Assembly (NCBI RefSeq): GCF_004798865.1
Contig: NW_025336598.1
Span: 29,885,935-29,949,934, forward strand
Direction of reading: 5' to 3'
Length of the DNA: 64,000 bases
DNA from: Varanus komodoensis
Taxonomy: Eukaryota > Chordata > Lepidosauria > Squamata > Varanidae
Shown: piece after piece, positions 44,745 to 55,337 of the stretch
Layout of the letters: every line of letters starts with the position of its first letter
How positions within the stretch are numbered: the first letter of the stretch is position 1
Program-made: the position numbers and the translations under genes
The notes under the pieces: model-generated
What the model was told of the DNA's origin: nothing
Seen by the model: only the letters and a program-made list of their open reading frames with translations
Databases searched by the model: none

Positions 44745-45425
44745 GCTATTTATTTGTTTCTTTGTTTGATGTTTGTTTTTGCATTTAGATGCCATCCCCT
44801 ACTCCTAATGGAGTCTCTGGGTGGCTTACAATATTGAAAAATAACACACTGATTAGCACAATAAAGATAATCTAATGCAATAAAAACATTAAATAGTTAA
44901 TATCACAACAACAACAAAATAAGTCATACCAATAGAATATTAAAACTGTTGGGGAGACAACCAACAGTTAAAACAACTAACATTAAAACTAGCTGTTAAC
45001 ACTTTTTATTGATTAAAATATTCAGAAAAGAGAAATATTTTCGCCTGGTACCAGAGAGTAATGTTGGCGCCAGGCAAATTTCTCTGGGGAGCTTTTTCCA
45101 TAAGTGAAGAGCAGCCACCAAGAAGGTCCTTCTTCTATTTGCTCTGACCTCCTGTCCCGACTTTAGTGGTCAGGCAGGTATATATGGGAGAAAGTGGTCC
45201 TTTGGGTAGCCATGTTCTAAACTGTTTAGAGCTTTATATGTCAAAAGAAGCATTTTGAATTGGGCCAGGGCTACAACTGGTAACCAATGTAGATTGTAAA
45301 GAACTGGTGTAAAATGGGCCTGCAAGATGGTACCAGTTATGAAATGTATCGCCCAATTCTGAACCAGCTAAATTTGCCAGACCATCTTCAAAAGCTGCCC
45401 CAGGTAGAGCACATTACAGTAGACT
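44745..45425 (-). mobile_element. L2-clade LINE 3' part, antisense, decayed
   Basis: The complement of the L2 tail (TATTTATTTGTTTCTTTG and TCTCTGGGTGGCTTACAAT) is followed by GGCGCCAGGCAAATTTCTCTGGGGAG and then the reverse of the ORF2 C-terminal region. GTTTAGAGCTTTATATGTC and TTGAATTGGGCC match the 'TYKALNGL' and 'AQFK' codons of the intact copies. The reading frame is destroyed by many changes. It runs directly into an antisense SINE. Confidence 0.85.
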
Positions 45426-45429
45426 AACT

Positions 45430-45615
45430 TGCATTTTGTTTATTTATTTTTCGATTGATATCCTGCCTTTTTCCTACAAAGGGCTCGAGGCAGCTTACAT
45501 CATTCTCCTCCTCCATCTTATCCCCAAAACAACAACTCTGTGAGGTAGGTTGGGCTGAGAGTCTGACTGGAGTGAATGCCAACACCACAAAGCAGTGTAC
45601 TACTGGGAGACAGGT
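45430..45615 (-). mobile_element. tRNA-derived SINE 3' two-thirds, antisense
   Basis: TTTATTTATTTTTCGATTGATATCCTGCC (tail), GGCAGCTTACATCATTCTCC and CTCTGTGAGGTAGGTTGGGC with TGAGAGTCTGA are the complement of the MIR-like SINE body seen at 9.76 kb. The tRNA-like head is missing or unrecognisable. Confidence 0.8.
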
Positions 45616-47264
45616 GACCATTTAAATATCCCACAGTGGAAGCACAGAATGGTTATCCCAGTAGAAATCCACAAATGGAACCCTGGCTAAAGGAATGTTT
45701 CAATGGGTCTGTCACCTTGCCTATTTCCACTCCTCAGCAGTTTCTTAGGGTTTTAATAAAGTAGTTTTTGTTTTCTGCCCTAAAGGTTGATGGATTTCAA
45801 TATCTTAGCAAGTAGTTTCTCTAGCCAAGAATAACAGTTCATTCTGAAGAGAAAAGAAAACACTTTTGACAAAGAGTAGGATAGAAAGTAGGTCAGTGGT
45901 GTGTTGAATTTGGAATGGTAAGACCTAATTCCTCTTAAAGTCCAATAACTCCTCTCCACCACTGATTTATGGGCCAAACTGTGCACTGTTGCTAAAGATG
46001 CTTTTAACTCATGCACCTAGAATTGAATGGCAAGAGGAAAAAAATTCAATTAAGAAGAAAAGGCTAATGTGAATGGTCGGGGTGGGGGCGAGAACTCCTT
46101 CACATTTTCTTTTATAAATCCCATTGCAAGAACCAAACTGCCCTCAAAAAGTACACAAATGTACCCTCCATTTTCAGTCTCCCTGATTAAAATATGCCCA
46201 CTTGATTAATCAACTAGAGCTTCTAATTGGTCTACCAATTATGCCATTAAAGACTGTGGCTTGAATTGCTGGGCATGCACTGAATGATCAATGTTGTTAC
46301 TGTAGCCCCCAAGATTGAAATCCAAAAACATACACATTAGTGAGTAAGCTCTGCTGAAGATGGTGGGGCATTTCTGAGCAAGCATCCATAGGATTGAATG
46401 ATATACCGCTCCGCCTAATAATAGTATTTTCATGCGCCTGCCTTCACATGTAGAAACAAGCTCTTTTCTTAGTCTTTGCCATCTTCCCAGCTCAACAAAA
46501 ACATGTCACCATTCACCAAAGACCAGATATTCAGAATATCCTCCTGACTGAATATTAGTACATCAGTCACACAAGACTGATTAATTTCTTGGAAAATGGG
46601 TCTGTGTAAACAACATTGCTTTCTCTGCTGATGACCAAAACTTTAAGGAAACGTTCATGTAAAATTACACAGAATTCCAATAGAAATCAAAAGATGCTTT
46701 GCGATCTGCAGCTGTGGAAACTGGATGAGGGCCCTGAGGTCAATGGCTGTCCAGACACCCCAAGTCTGTCCATATTTCACCCTTAGCATTATAGCTTGCT
46801 TTCTAGAACAGTGGTTTTCAAATTGGTGCTTGTCTGTGTTCATTCATCTGCCAAAGGCCTTCTCTGCACTGGCAAACATTCAGCTGATCTTTACAAGCAA
46901 ACGAGCTGTTTCATGCCATTTAATCTATTTGATATTTAACGTAATAATAGATTTATAAATGTGTTGGTGAGTAACTAATGTATTTAAATGTGTATATTGA
47001 TTGTTATAGAAAAGTTGTCCTTTGAGCTAAATCTTTTTTTAAAAAAAATTGGAAAACAAACTGTTTTATGCAGCCTGCTCATCATTAGCAGTTTTCTTAT
47101 CAAGACCCAGAAGAAGTTTCCTAAGGAACATCAGCACCCTGTTCATGTTTATAGAACTTGCAAACTTGCAAATATCCCAGTTTGAAAAACATAATTCTAG
47201 AAAAATCAGCAATGCAAATTTCCTGCTGTGATGCTATAATACCCAGCTGCCTCTGGCCCGTCCT
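45616..47264. other. AT-rich non-coding DNA, no recognised gene
   Basis: The AT-rich stretch at about 46,120-46,260 has TTGATTAATCAA and several TAATT words and could be regulatory, but that cannot be shown here. I see no named repeat. Confidence 0.4.
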
Positions 47265-47430
47265 CTACAACAATAGTCCCCAAACTATTTTGGGCTGCTG
47301 TCCGCTTGCCTCTTGGGTGCCCCCACACCCCTTTCTTTGTATTAGGTCTATTGCTCTACTGAAAATCTAAACCAGTCACCACCCCTCTGGATCTTTCTAC
47401 CACCTCCACTTTGGGAATCACTGCTTTAGA
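47265..47430. repeat. Possible hAT-type MITE remnant
   Basis: AGTCCCCAAACTATTTTGGGCTGC at the left and CACTTTGGGAATCACTGC at the right resemble the ends of a small reptilian hAT-like repeat ('gtccccaaactttttt... '). Assignment is from memory and the ends are degraded. Confidence 0.4.
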
Positions 47431-47439
47431 AGCTCTACT

Positions 47440-47561
47440 AATATTTTCTATACTTGTTTCTTCATACTTTTAAATTTATTTTGTGTCATTTTTATACTTT
47501 GGATGACTACAGTCTTGAAAAGTAGATAAGAAATGGATTAAATAAATAAATAAATAAATAA
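47440..47561 (+). mobile_element. L2/SINE-type 3' tail, sense
   Basis: AAAAGTAGATAAGAAATGGATT followed by AAATAAATAAATAAATAAATA is a sense-strand tail of the L2/SINE type. It meets an antisense L2 tail head-on at 47,560-47,565. Confidence 0.55.
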
Positions 47562-47880
47562 ATTTTATTTATTTATATTTGCATTTATATACTACCCTAA
47601 TAGCCCAGAGGGCTCTCTGGGTGGTTTACAAACATCAAAACCCACCAATCCTAAACAAATAAATAAATTGGCTATACCACGACAGTATAAAATAGCATAG
47701 TTAAAATGAATTAAATAAATAAATATACCATTAAAATTAATTAACTTTAAAATATTGGTTAAATAAAAAGGTCTTGGCCTGGTGCCGAAAAGCATATAAA
47801 CAGCACCAGGCAGACCCTTCTAGGGAGCGCATTCCATAGTCGAGGCGCCACCGTGGAGAAAGCTCTCCTCCAAGTACTAA
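47562..47880 (-). mobile_element. L2-clade LINE 3' end, antisense
   Basis: TTTTATTTATTTATATTTGC, TAGCCCAGAGGGCTCTCTGGG and the later GGTGCCGAAAAGC, GCGCATTCCATAGTCGAGGC and GGAGAAAGCTCTCCTCC follow the L2 3' end from tail to the ORF2 C-terminus on the minus strand. It is well preserved but 5' truncated at about 47,880, a few bases from a telomere-like repeat. Confidence 0.85.
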
Positions 47881-47894
47881 ATAAAATGTATAGC

Positions 47895-47914
47895 TTACCC
47901 TAACCCTAACCCTA
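47895..47914. repeat. Short interstitial telomeric repeat
   Basis: TTACCCTAACCCTAACCCTA holds just over three units of the vertebrate telomere repeat (CCCTAA on this strand). It sits about 15 bp beyond the 5' truncation point of an L2. Confidence 0.85.
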
Positions 47915-48256
47915 TGCAATGGGATTCAGCAGATGATAATAATCTGCTAAATGCTTAAAACGCACTTATACAATAATTCCCCAAATTACTCCCCATCTCT
48001 GGCTACCCAAAGCCAACTTGAAAATATCTTCCACCACTTCCAGAAGGCAATCAGACACAAATAATAAAGCATCAGAAGAATCAAATTCCAAACTTGAGGA
48101 ACTGCTACTAAAATTAATGCCTCTTTGTATCCCCTTAGAACTTGGCATATAGAAGAGATAAATGTAAAAATGTATTCCAAGTAATCTTAGAAATTGTGAT
48201 GGCACCTAGTGGTGGATACAATCTCTTAGGTATGTCCCCACCGATTATTTAGAGTA
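47915..48256. other. Non-coding DNA, no recognised feature
   Basis: Nothing here can be named. Confidence 0.4.
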
Positions 48257-48365
48257 GGAGTGGGCAACATGTGTCCCTCCAGATGTTTTGACCTACAACT
48301 CCCATGATGCCTCAGAATTAGCTGAAGGGAGCTGTGGCCTTCCAGATCATTTTGCCCACCCAATG
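48257..48365. repeat. Palindromic hAT-like MITE
   Basis: GAGTGGGCAACATGTGTCCC and CCAGATGTTTTGACCTACAA at the left are roughly inverted by GGAGCTGTGGCCTTCCAGATC and ATTTTGCCCACCC at the right. CTCCCATGATGCC lies between. It is about 109 bp long and one of the clearest members of the family in the window. Confidence 0.7.
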
Positions 48366-51300
48366 TAGAGCTCTATAGAACATCATCAACATTTTCAATT
48401 GAACCCAGGTGGCAAAAGAACAGAGATGGGAAACTTATGGCCCTCGAAAAGTGTCAGTGTACAGCTCCTATGCTCCTTCTGCTGTGAAGTGGCATGAAGA
48501 TAAAAATGGTAAAAGATTTTGTTTGTCAAAACAAGCTAAATAAAGCAATAAACAATTAACATTGTCACAGTGGCATCTGTCTTCTGAAACTTCCCGTGCA
48601 TTGGTTAATAAAAATGGGAGACTAACAACAAAACACTTCTCTCCTATTCCATACATGCCTTAGAAACTAGTTTAATAGATTGACCTGTCACTGAACATGG
48701 GATTCTAGGCTTTGTTTTCTCCTGCCGTAGCCATGTAAGTCACTTTACTGCTGCAGATTTCACCACTGATATTTTAGTGCTGTGATATAATCTTTATTTG
48801 GGCAATTAAACCAGGCAGCAGGTTGGCATGTGCTAAAATGACTGTCTCATTCCAGATTTTTTAAAACAAACTATAATGGTTTAGAAGCTCTTTCCTGCAA
48901 GAATCAATAAAATGTACACAATCCGGAAAAGCTGGAGATTTCATTTTAAAAGAAATACAGTAGCTTCCTAATTATCCAGTCAATTTGATTTGAATATATT
49001 TTCAAAAGAAGAAATCTTCTCCATTTGCAGTATATTCTTCTAGCAGAATATAAATTGAATGTACTTCTTAAAAATGCATATTCTAACCTGGAGGAAAAAT
49101 AATGCAAACTCATCTAAATAATTTTACTAACCTCTGGTGGTTTAGGGAGTCATTTTGATGGAAACAAATTCTAATTATATTATAATAACTGTATCTACAG
49201 TTTTATTACAACAAGGTTTGGTGAATATTCAAAATAGCAAAAACAAAAGATTACAATAATATTACAAAATAGTCTTGATATTTAACCCCAACCACCAGGC
49301 TGTTACCATATACTCACCTGTGCAACCCACTGAAGTCAAATAAGACTTACTTCTAAGTAGACATATACTGGACATCAGACTGAATAGGGCTTTATCAGCA
49401 CTGGCCTCTCATTGGGCCACTCCTTCCAAAAGTAAACATGCTAGTTTTCCTTCCATTATGAACCCTGGTCATTTTAGGATAGAAGTGCAAAAGCAGGGTG
49501 GCGGTAGCTTTGAGTTGTGTCCTTTTAAGTAGGTTCATTCTTAATATTTTACTTCTGATATGTATTATTTTGTTCTTAAAAGTATCAGTGGCTTTGTAGG
49601 TTTAAAATAATCCAAATATGGACAAAATAATATGAATAAATAAAAGTTACTGGGGATGTCTTAACTCCATTCAGGTGAATAACTGTATTGGAATACATGT
49701 ATTTTCTCATTTAGGTAAACAGTAAACCAATAAAAAACTGCTTTAATACAGAACAAACTATTCAAAGGACAAGAAAAAGTCAACTATTGTTTTGTCAAAA
49801 CAACATTCATCGTTGTTAAAACACTACAAAATGTGACACAGTTCCCAGCCATGTAGGTTAGGACAAAGTAGTACAGAAGGAGTAGGAACAGAGCTTTCTG
49901 CAGACAACTCTGCCGTGTGCTTGGTTTCTGTACCTAGGAAATCTAAAATGGGTTTGAGTAAGTGTATCATATTAATACAGCATTTTTCTAAAACAGTATG
50001 ACAAAAATGCATAAATCTGGATGATCAAGTACCGCTTTCTGCAAGTAAATATATTTCTCAGATAAGTACACAGTAAAGCAGAGGAGTTCCATTGTAGTAA
50101 TAAACAATTTGAAGTCTAAAACCTATCTTTAATATTTACAGTCCAAATATAAAAGCATCATTAGTACAAAGCACAGACTTGTAGCATTAATGACAATTTA
50201 ATTTAATGCTGACTGCTTGTTCTACCATATTTCAAAGGATTAAAAAGTATTTCAAAACCTAGTGGTGTCATTACATAGCTTCTATTGGCCAAGGCTGCGA
50301 TCCTACACACACCTTTCTGGAACTAAACTCAACCTGACTTACTTCCAAGTAAAGATGCATTGGAATGCACTGCAAATTAGTTTTTCAACTGTTATAAACC
50401 AAGAGGTAGAACCTCAATCCCATACACAGTGGCTCAATTTGAATCATGGCTGCAGCAACCTCTCCAGTGCTTTATTTCTGCAGTCAGTTTTTCACTGTAA
50501 CACATGACTCTGGCTCAAGCAAACTAAGATTGGGCCTAACAACCAAACCCTGATTTGCAACCACACTGGAAGGCAGCTTGCAAGCTAGAATGCCAATATA
50601 GTGCTATCCAGTTTTTCTACTTCCGGTGTCAAGGCAAAGCACAGTTAGAGCTTAGGCAAAAGAGGACAGTTGACCTGAAGCTTTAATCTTTGGAAGAGGA
50701 GGGAATTTCAGCAGGAATCATAACATACAACTGCTGATATTGCCTGTTCTACACAACTGTTAGAAGTTCAGAAGCCCTCTTCTGTTTTGTGTTTGCCAAC
50801 TCTGTTAAAGACACCTAGAACAGAGAATGGCATCTGTCTGTGAAAGAGAAAGAGACAACACAAGCACATGGCACATTCCTAGTTCTTCAAACAACACAGA
50901 GCTTTCCTCAGCTAAAGCTACCACAAACAAACATATCCTGTGCATTTCACTGTTCACAACCCCACTGTACTTCTGTTTCAGTAAGGCCCAGGCATCTGCA
51001 GATCACAGCTCATTATTTAATACATCATCAGAATAGATGCAGATTAGATTTTACATCAGTTGCAAGATCTCAGATATGTTGTTCTTTCCCTAATGTGTAA
51101 GAGGTTGAGTCAGCCTCGCTGCTAATTACCTCAATGGCAAAATGCTTCAGCAAACCCAGAAGCATTAAGCTCCATCAAAAATATAAAGATTCATCCCATA
51201 TTGATGAGGTTCAGTTATTGCTTGATTAGAGAGGTGATGTTTTACATCATGAAGGCATTCAATTTTAGAAAGCTATGAGAGAATCAACACATGGTGAGGT

Positions 51301-52044
51301 AACAGAAACCCCAAACAACCCCAAAATCTAGTATGCAAAATGATGTAGCTGGGCAACTCAACTCTACGCATATTAATTAAGGGTAAGTTCGCAGCAAATT
51401 CAGTGGGGCTTACTCCCTAGAAAGTGTACAGTGGGTTGCAGCCAGCCTAACATTTAAACTACTATCTGGATGTTCCATTTAGCTTGCTGCTGTCACCCTT
51501 CCTTGAAAGATGGCCATAACCCTTCCTAAATTTAAGGATTCAGGATTCGTGAATCCTGTTCTAAGTGAATGTTTACATTGATTATTTTTAAAGTGTTGCA
51601 ATTGTAAACACGTGAACAAGGGAGTAACATCCATTGAAGTCAATGGGATTCCTTCTGAGTAAACATGCTTAAAGTTGCATGCATTTTAATGTCATCAAGT
51701 CAAGGTCAGTGCTTTTGTAATTAACTTTCCGAACTCATTAATGTTGCTATTCTCTCCACAGCTCCTGAGCACAATTTTTTGAACACCACTTGCCTTCTCC
51801 CTTATGTACAGGAACCACCTGCCCCACCTTCTCATTTATCCTCAAAGAGCAACTGGAAGGCAAACAGGAGTCTGAGTTTGCCACTCTGCCTGCAAACCTA
51901 AGTGCATTTACTAAGTAGTAAGTCCCACTGCAGTAAATAAACCTGCTTGGCTGTTTGCTGCAAATTTTTAGGAAATACAACATGAGTTTTAATGCATCCA
52001 AAAGATGTAAGGTACAATCCTATAAATTTGTAAAAAAAGGGCCT
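48366..52044. other. AT-rich non-coding DNA with several small palindromic repeats
   Basis: Copies of the AAGTCCCA palindromic family are at 49,321-49,390, 50,292-50,373, 51,381-51,445, 51,617-51,682 and about 51,898-51,964. No exon is recognised. If transcription runs leftward from the CpG island, this is its first intron; if rightward, this is upstream DNA. Confidence 0.45.
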
Positions 52045-52113
52045 ATAACTCCCAGCATTCCCAAGCCAATTGTGCTGGTTGGAGAATGCTGGGAATTGTG
52101 GAACACTTTCCTG
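52045..52113. repeat. Short palindrome of the ACTCCCAGCATT MITE family
   Basis: ATAACTCCCAGCATTCCCA is followed after about 18 nt by GAGAATGCTGGGAATTGTGG, giving an imperfect hairpin of about 60 bp. Confidence 0.65.
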
Positions 52114-52780
52114 AAACATGCATCAGGCTGCACCGTGGCAAATCTCTCCTGCTGCACACTTTAATAGGTTGGAGCCCACTTTGTCAGAGCCAGTACCATG
52201 AACCTGATTCCTGCTGCAACCCTATGGAGTAAATTGCTGAGCAAAGTAAGAGTTACTTAGAACTGTGCTGGAAGTGATTTTTCTGCCCATGAAGGTTTTA
52301 TCCCACAGCACAATAAATCTCTTAGCCCTGAAGGTACTGCAAAACTCTTAGCCCTGAAGGTACCTGCATGGCTATCCCTCTGAACTCAATCCTGGGGTGG
52401 GGATCTTTTAAATCAAGTACTGATGTCATTGACGAATCAAGAAGCATTAGTTGCAATCCCGCCAGTTTGCAAAGTTGCACCCTTCCGATCAAACAGCTAT
52501 TCCCATCTGCAGTGTTTAAAAGGAGCAGCCAATTCTTTTAATGGGGATTTCCCCATGGAATAACAACAACAATTGTAGTACTATCTAGTCCACTGTAAAA
52601 CTGTTTGCAAAAACAGAAGGTTCAAATGATTTCCTTAATTGGCAGTCTGCCTCTTCCGAAAAAGCTATTGCCCGCATCTGATTTTGAAAGCAAAGTGACA
52701 GCTGCCCTGACATCAAAACATTTTGGAAGTCAAGCAGTGCAGGCTGGCAAATAATCCGACATCCCATTGTGGTGAAACTG
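52114..52780. other. Non-coding DNA upstream of the CpG island
   Basis: A direct duplication of CTCTTAGCCCTGAAGGTAC occurs at 52,319-52,363. I see no gene. Confidence 0.4.
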
Positions 52781-52892
52781 ACAGTTCCCACAGGAGTTCA
52801 CAACTCTTTCTCCCGCGCATACATGAACACAAAGCCCTCGCCTTCCCAGCTTCTTCTTCCACCCCTGACCCCGTCTTCACAGAGTCTCTCTC

Positions 52893-52926
52893 CCTCTCCC
52901 TCGCTCCCTCTCTCTCTCTCTCTCAT
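52893..52926. repeat. CT-rich pyrimidine tract
   Basis: CTCCCTCTCCCTCGCTCCC passes into about eight CT units. It lies at the left edge of the CpG-rich region and may be part of promoter-proximal GA/CT DNA. Confidence 0.85.
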
Positions 52927-53833
52927 ACACACCCGCAGCTCCGCACAACTAGGAGAGCCAAGTCCAAGCCCGGAATCCTCGCAAGGTATGAAGCTGCGGA
53001 AAGAAAACAAAAGGCAGGAGATGGGCGGCAGCGACGAATGAGTTTGGCTACTGCGAAGCCAGGAGCGGCTGCCTAAACCTGCTGAGCAGCCCGGCAGAGA
53101 ACTCCGAGGGCTGCGCTCGCTTCCTAAACTTGCCGCGATGCGCTCGCCGAGCCTGGAGAAGAGGGTGTGCGTACGTGCGGAGGGGCGCAGCTGAAAGTCC
53201 CAGCGATTCCCATCGTGGGGCCACCGCGTCCCGCTTAGTTTTCCTTCCTCACCTCGGCTAGCACAAACCGCCTCTCCTCTTCAAGAAAGGCGCCGAGAAC
53301 ATCGGAGAAAGAGGCGGATCTGCCCGCTCTCCCCCTTTCTTTCTGAACAAGGCCAGTAAAGTTCGAGCTGCGGGGCTTTCTCGCGCTTTCTTGTTAACAC
53401 GCTTAAATGTTACTCTCTCCAGCCGAGGCTGAGTTCTGTTCCGACGCGTGTGCCCGCGCGAGTGTGTGTTTCGGCGCGGCTTTCTGAAGGGCATCCGAGC
53501 CGAGAGGACGCCGGTGGGAGCCTGCCCCGGCAAGTGTGGGGAAAGCCTCCAGGTACACGCGCCGGGCACTCGCCCCGGCTGTCACCATCGATCGCAGCCG
53601 GTCGCCAGAGTGCCGGATCTCCCGGCCCGCCCCAGCCCAGCGCGGCTGAACGCCCCCCTCGCCTGCCGCCTCGCCTCCTCCCCGGGGGCTGCTCCCCTGC
53701 CCAGCGCTGCCTCGAGTCCAGCCCTTCCGACGACGGGCTCTACGGGTGCCCAGACATCACGCGGAGAGATTCCTCTACCCATCACGCGCGCGCACGGAAA
53801 GAGACGGAGAAGAGGCACGGCGCGGAGCCTTAC

Positions 53834-54080
53834 CGGCGGCGCTCGGCGGTCTTCGCCTGGCTGGCAGCGCGGAGGCTTCAGCGGAGCTCCCGCTCCCAGC
53901 CCTGCCCTTCCTGCTGCGCCCTCCGCTGCTGCACGGGTCCCCATTTAGCCAGCATCACTTCTCCATCAGCCGCCGCCGCCGCCGCCGCCGCCGCTCCGCC
54001 AGCCAGCCAGCCAGCCAGCTCCCCGCAGCTGCACCAGCCGCCGCGGCAGCAGCAGCAGCGGCAGCGGCAGCTCACGCCGC
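53834..54080 (-). other. Candidate leftward first exon (non-coding or leader)
   Basis: If the paired CCAAT boxes act leftward, initiation would be expected at about 54,030-54,090 on the minus strand. The transcript would begin with CAG/CGG-rich leader, contain a 25-codon upstream frame (MLAKWGPVQQRR..), and reach a good donor (GCCG/GTAAGG) at 53,834. Everything further left would be intron. This is inferred from signals only. Confidence 0.25.
53969..54058. repeat. GCC, CAGC and CAG repeats in the CpG island
   Basis: About 8.7 units of GCC (53,969-53,994) are followed by four to five CAGC units (about 53,999-54,019) and a CAG/CGG run (54,044-54,071). Such triplets are common in 5' UTRs of CpG-island genes and are often length-variable. 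Confidence 0.9.
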
Positions 54081-54133
54081 ACGCCCAGCCAGCAATGGAA
54101 CTCGGTCCTCGCCGACTGACAGGCGCGGGCAGC

Positions 54134-54182
54134 CAATCGTTGCCGCCCTCGGCTCCCAGCGAGAGAGGGGCGCGAGCCAATC
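54134..54182 (+). promoter_or_regulatory. Two CCAAT boxes (NF-Y type)
   Basis: GCAGCCAATCG and GAGCCAATCAC, each with the preferred CCAATC/A context, are 44 bp apart (about four helical turns). NF-Y sites work in either orientation and usually lie 60-100 bp from the start site. Confidence 0.65.
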
Positions 54183-54486
54183 ACGGCCGGCAGGCCGCAG
54201 TGTCGCCTCCCCTCTGCCTGCCTCGGCAGCTCGGTTTCCGGGCGAGTGGGAAGCGACCCTCCTCGGAGAGAGCAGGGCAGGACCTGCTGCGGCGCGGCTT
54301 TGGGGGGCTCTGCCGGCGGGGGGAGCGGGCCGCCCTGGCGGCCGTGGCTGCGCCGGCGGGGGGGCAGCGGTGCAGGCGGGACCGGCGCCGCGTGGGACCC
54401 TTCCACCTCATCAGGAGGGAAAAGTCGATCCGCTCCGAAATCAGCGCGCCTCTGCTGGGATCCGGGGCGAAGCGGGAGAGAAGAGG

Positions 54487-54520
54487 ATGGAGGCATGCGA
54501 AACAAGCGACTTGCCTGAGG
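54487..54520 (+). other. Candidate rightward first coding segment (weak)
   Basis: ATG at 54,487 has GAGG before it and G after it, an acceptable start context. It opens MEACETSDLPEG and runs to an AGG/GTAACC donor at 54,520. The same frame is also open upstream, as expected by chance in GC-rich DNA. No downstream exon was recognised, so this is only a possibility. Confidence 0.18.
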
Positions 54521-54560
54521 GTAACCGCTCAGGTTGCACCGCCTGGCGAAGGTGCAAGCA

Positions 54561-55099
54561 GCTTCATGCGGGAGAGGATCGAGCCTGTTCGCTGAACCTC
54601 AGTGCCGAGGCCAGGCAGTGGTCGTGGCTCCTGTTTCAGTGCGGGGGTCTTCATCCGTTGCAGCTTTTCTTTTGAGCTTTACAGGTATTATCCACGGTGC
54701 TCCGTGGTGGCGTGTCTGCTTTGGGAAAGGAATTCAGCACCCTGGATAGCGACAGTAGAGCTCGGACGAAAGCTGCAGCGGATGGCGAGCCATACGGACG
54801 GGTCAGCCGCCTCCTCTGCCCAAGGTCCTTTAGACCGCAGCTCCAGTGATCCCGGAGCCCTGGCTGGGGCTTTTGGAAGTTGTTGTCAAAACATCTAGGG
54901 GGCACTAGCTGTAGTAGCTAGGGTTCACCCTGCTTAGAGTAGACTCACTGAAATGAAGGAGACTCACATTACGCCAGATGTGCTTAGGGCTGCCTCTTTT
55001 CAAAGGGTCTGCTCTATGAAGATCACTCGCTTACTACCCCATAATGCTGTATGCTAAATGAAAATGCCATTCAGTACAAGTCTGAAATGCCTCATTATC
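54561..55099. other. Right flank of the CpG island with small palindromic repeats
   Basis: CAAAACATCTAGGGGGCAC at about 54,880-54,905 is the right end of the hAT-like MITE family. TAGAGTAGACTCACTGAAATG at 54,935-54,957 is a decayed piece of the AAGTCCCA palindromic family. Confidence 0.5.
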
Positions 55100-55337
55100 C
55101 TGTAGATTTATTTAGATTCCTGTCCTTCCTTTTTCTTTTTTAAAGAATTCAAAGTGGCTTATATCATTCTCCTGCTCTCAATCTTCTCCCCACCATAACA
55201 ACCCTGTGAGGTAGGTTGGGCTGAGAGTCTGTGACTGGCCCAAAGTCACCCAGTTGGCTCCATGGCTGAGCGGGGACTAGAAGCCAGTCTAAGTCCCAGT
55301 CTGGTGCTCTTAACCACTGCACCACACTGGCTCTCTG
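55100..55337 (-). mobile_element. tRNA-derived SINE with MIR-like core, antisense, near full length
   Basis: Read on the minus strand it has a tRNA-like head (GTGCAGTGGTTAAGAGCACC), a B-box region with CTAGTCCCCGCTCAGCCATGG, a core with GGTGACTTTGGGCCAGTCAC and CAGCCCAACCTACCTCACAG, and a degraded AT-rich tail. It is the best preserved member of this SINE family in the window and includes both polymerase III boxes. Confidence 0.93.

Larger units (their letters stand above)
53020..54560. promoter_or_regulatory. CpG island with CCAAT boxes: promoter and first-exon region of an unidentified gene
   Basis: Over about 1.5 kb CpG dinucleotides are dense and GC content is far above the surrounding AT-rich DNA, as in an unmethylated vertebrate promoter. 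Two CCAAT boxes in the same orientation lie at 54,134-54,138 and 54,178-54,182, 44 bp apart, both within GC-rich DNA. A GC box (CCCGCCCC) is near 53,624. There is no TATA box. Splice-donor-like sites point left (CCG/GTAAGG read on the minus strand, 53,834/53,833) and right (AGG/GTAACC at 54,520/54,521), so the island may drive divergent transcripts. Nothing in the sequence tells me which gene this is. Confidence 0.85.

Noticed and set aside
53450-54675. Long overlapping frames of 166-381 codons on both strands in the CpG island
   Set aside because: GC-rich DNA has few stop codons by chance. The translations are Ala/Pro/Arg-rich with runs made by GCC and CAG triplets, several frames are open at once, and no domain is visible.
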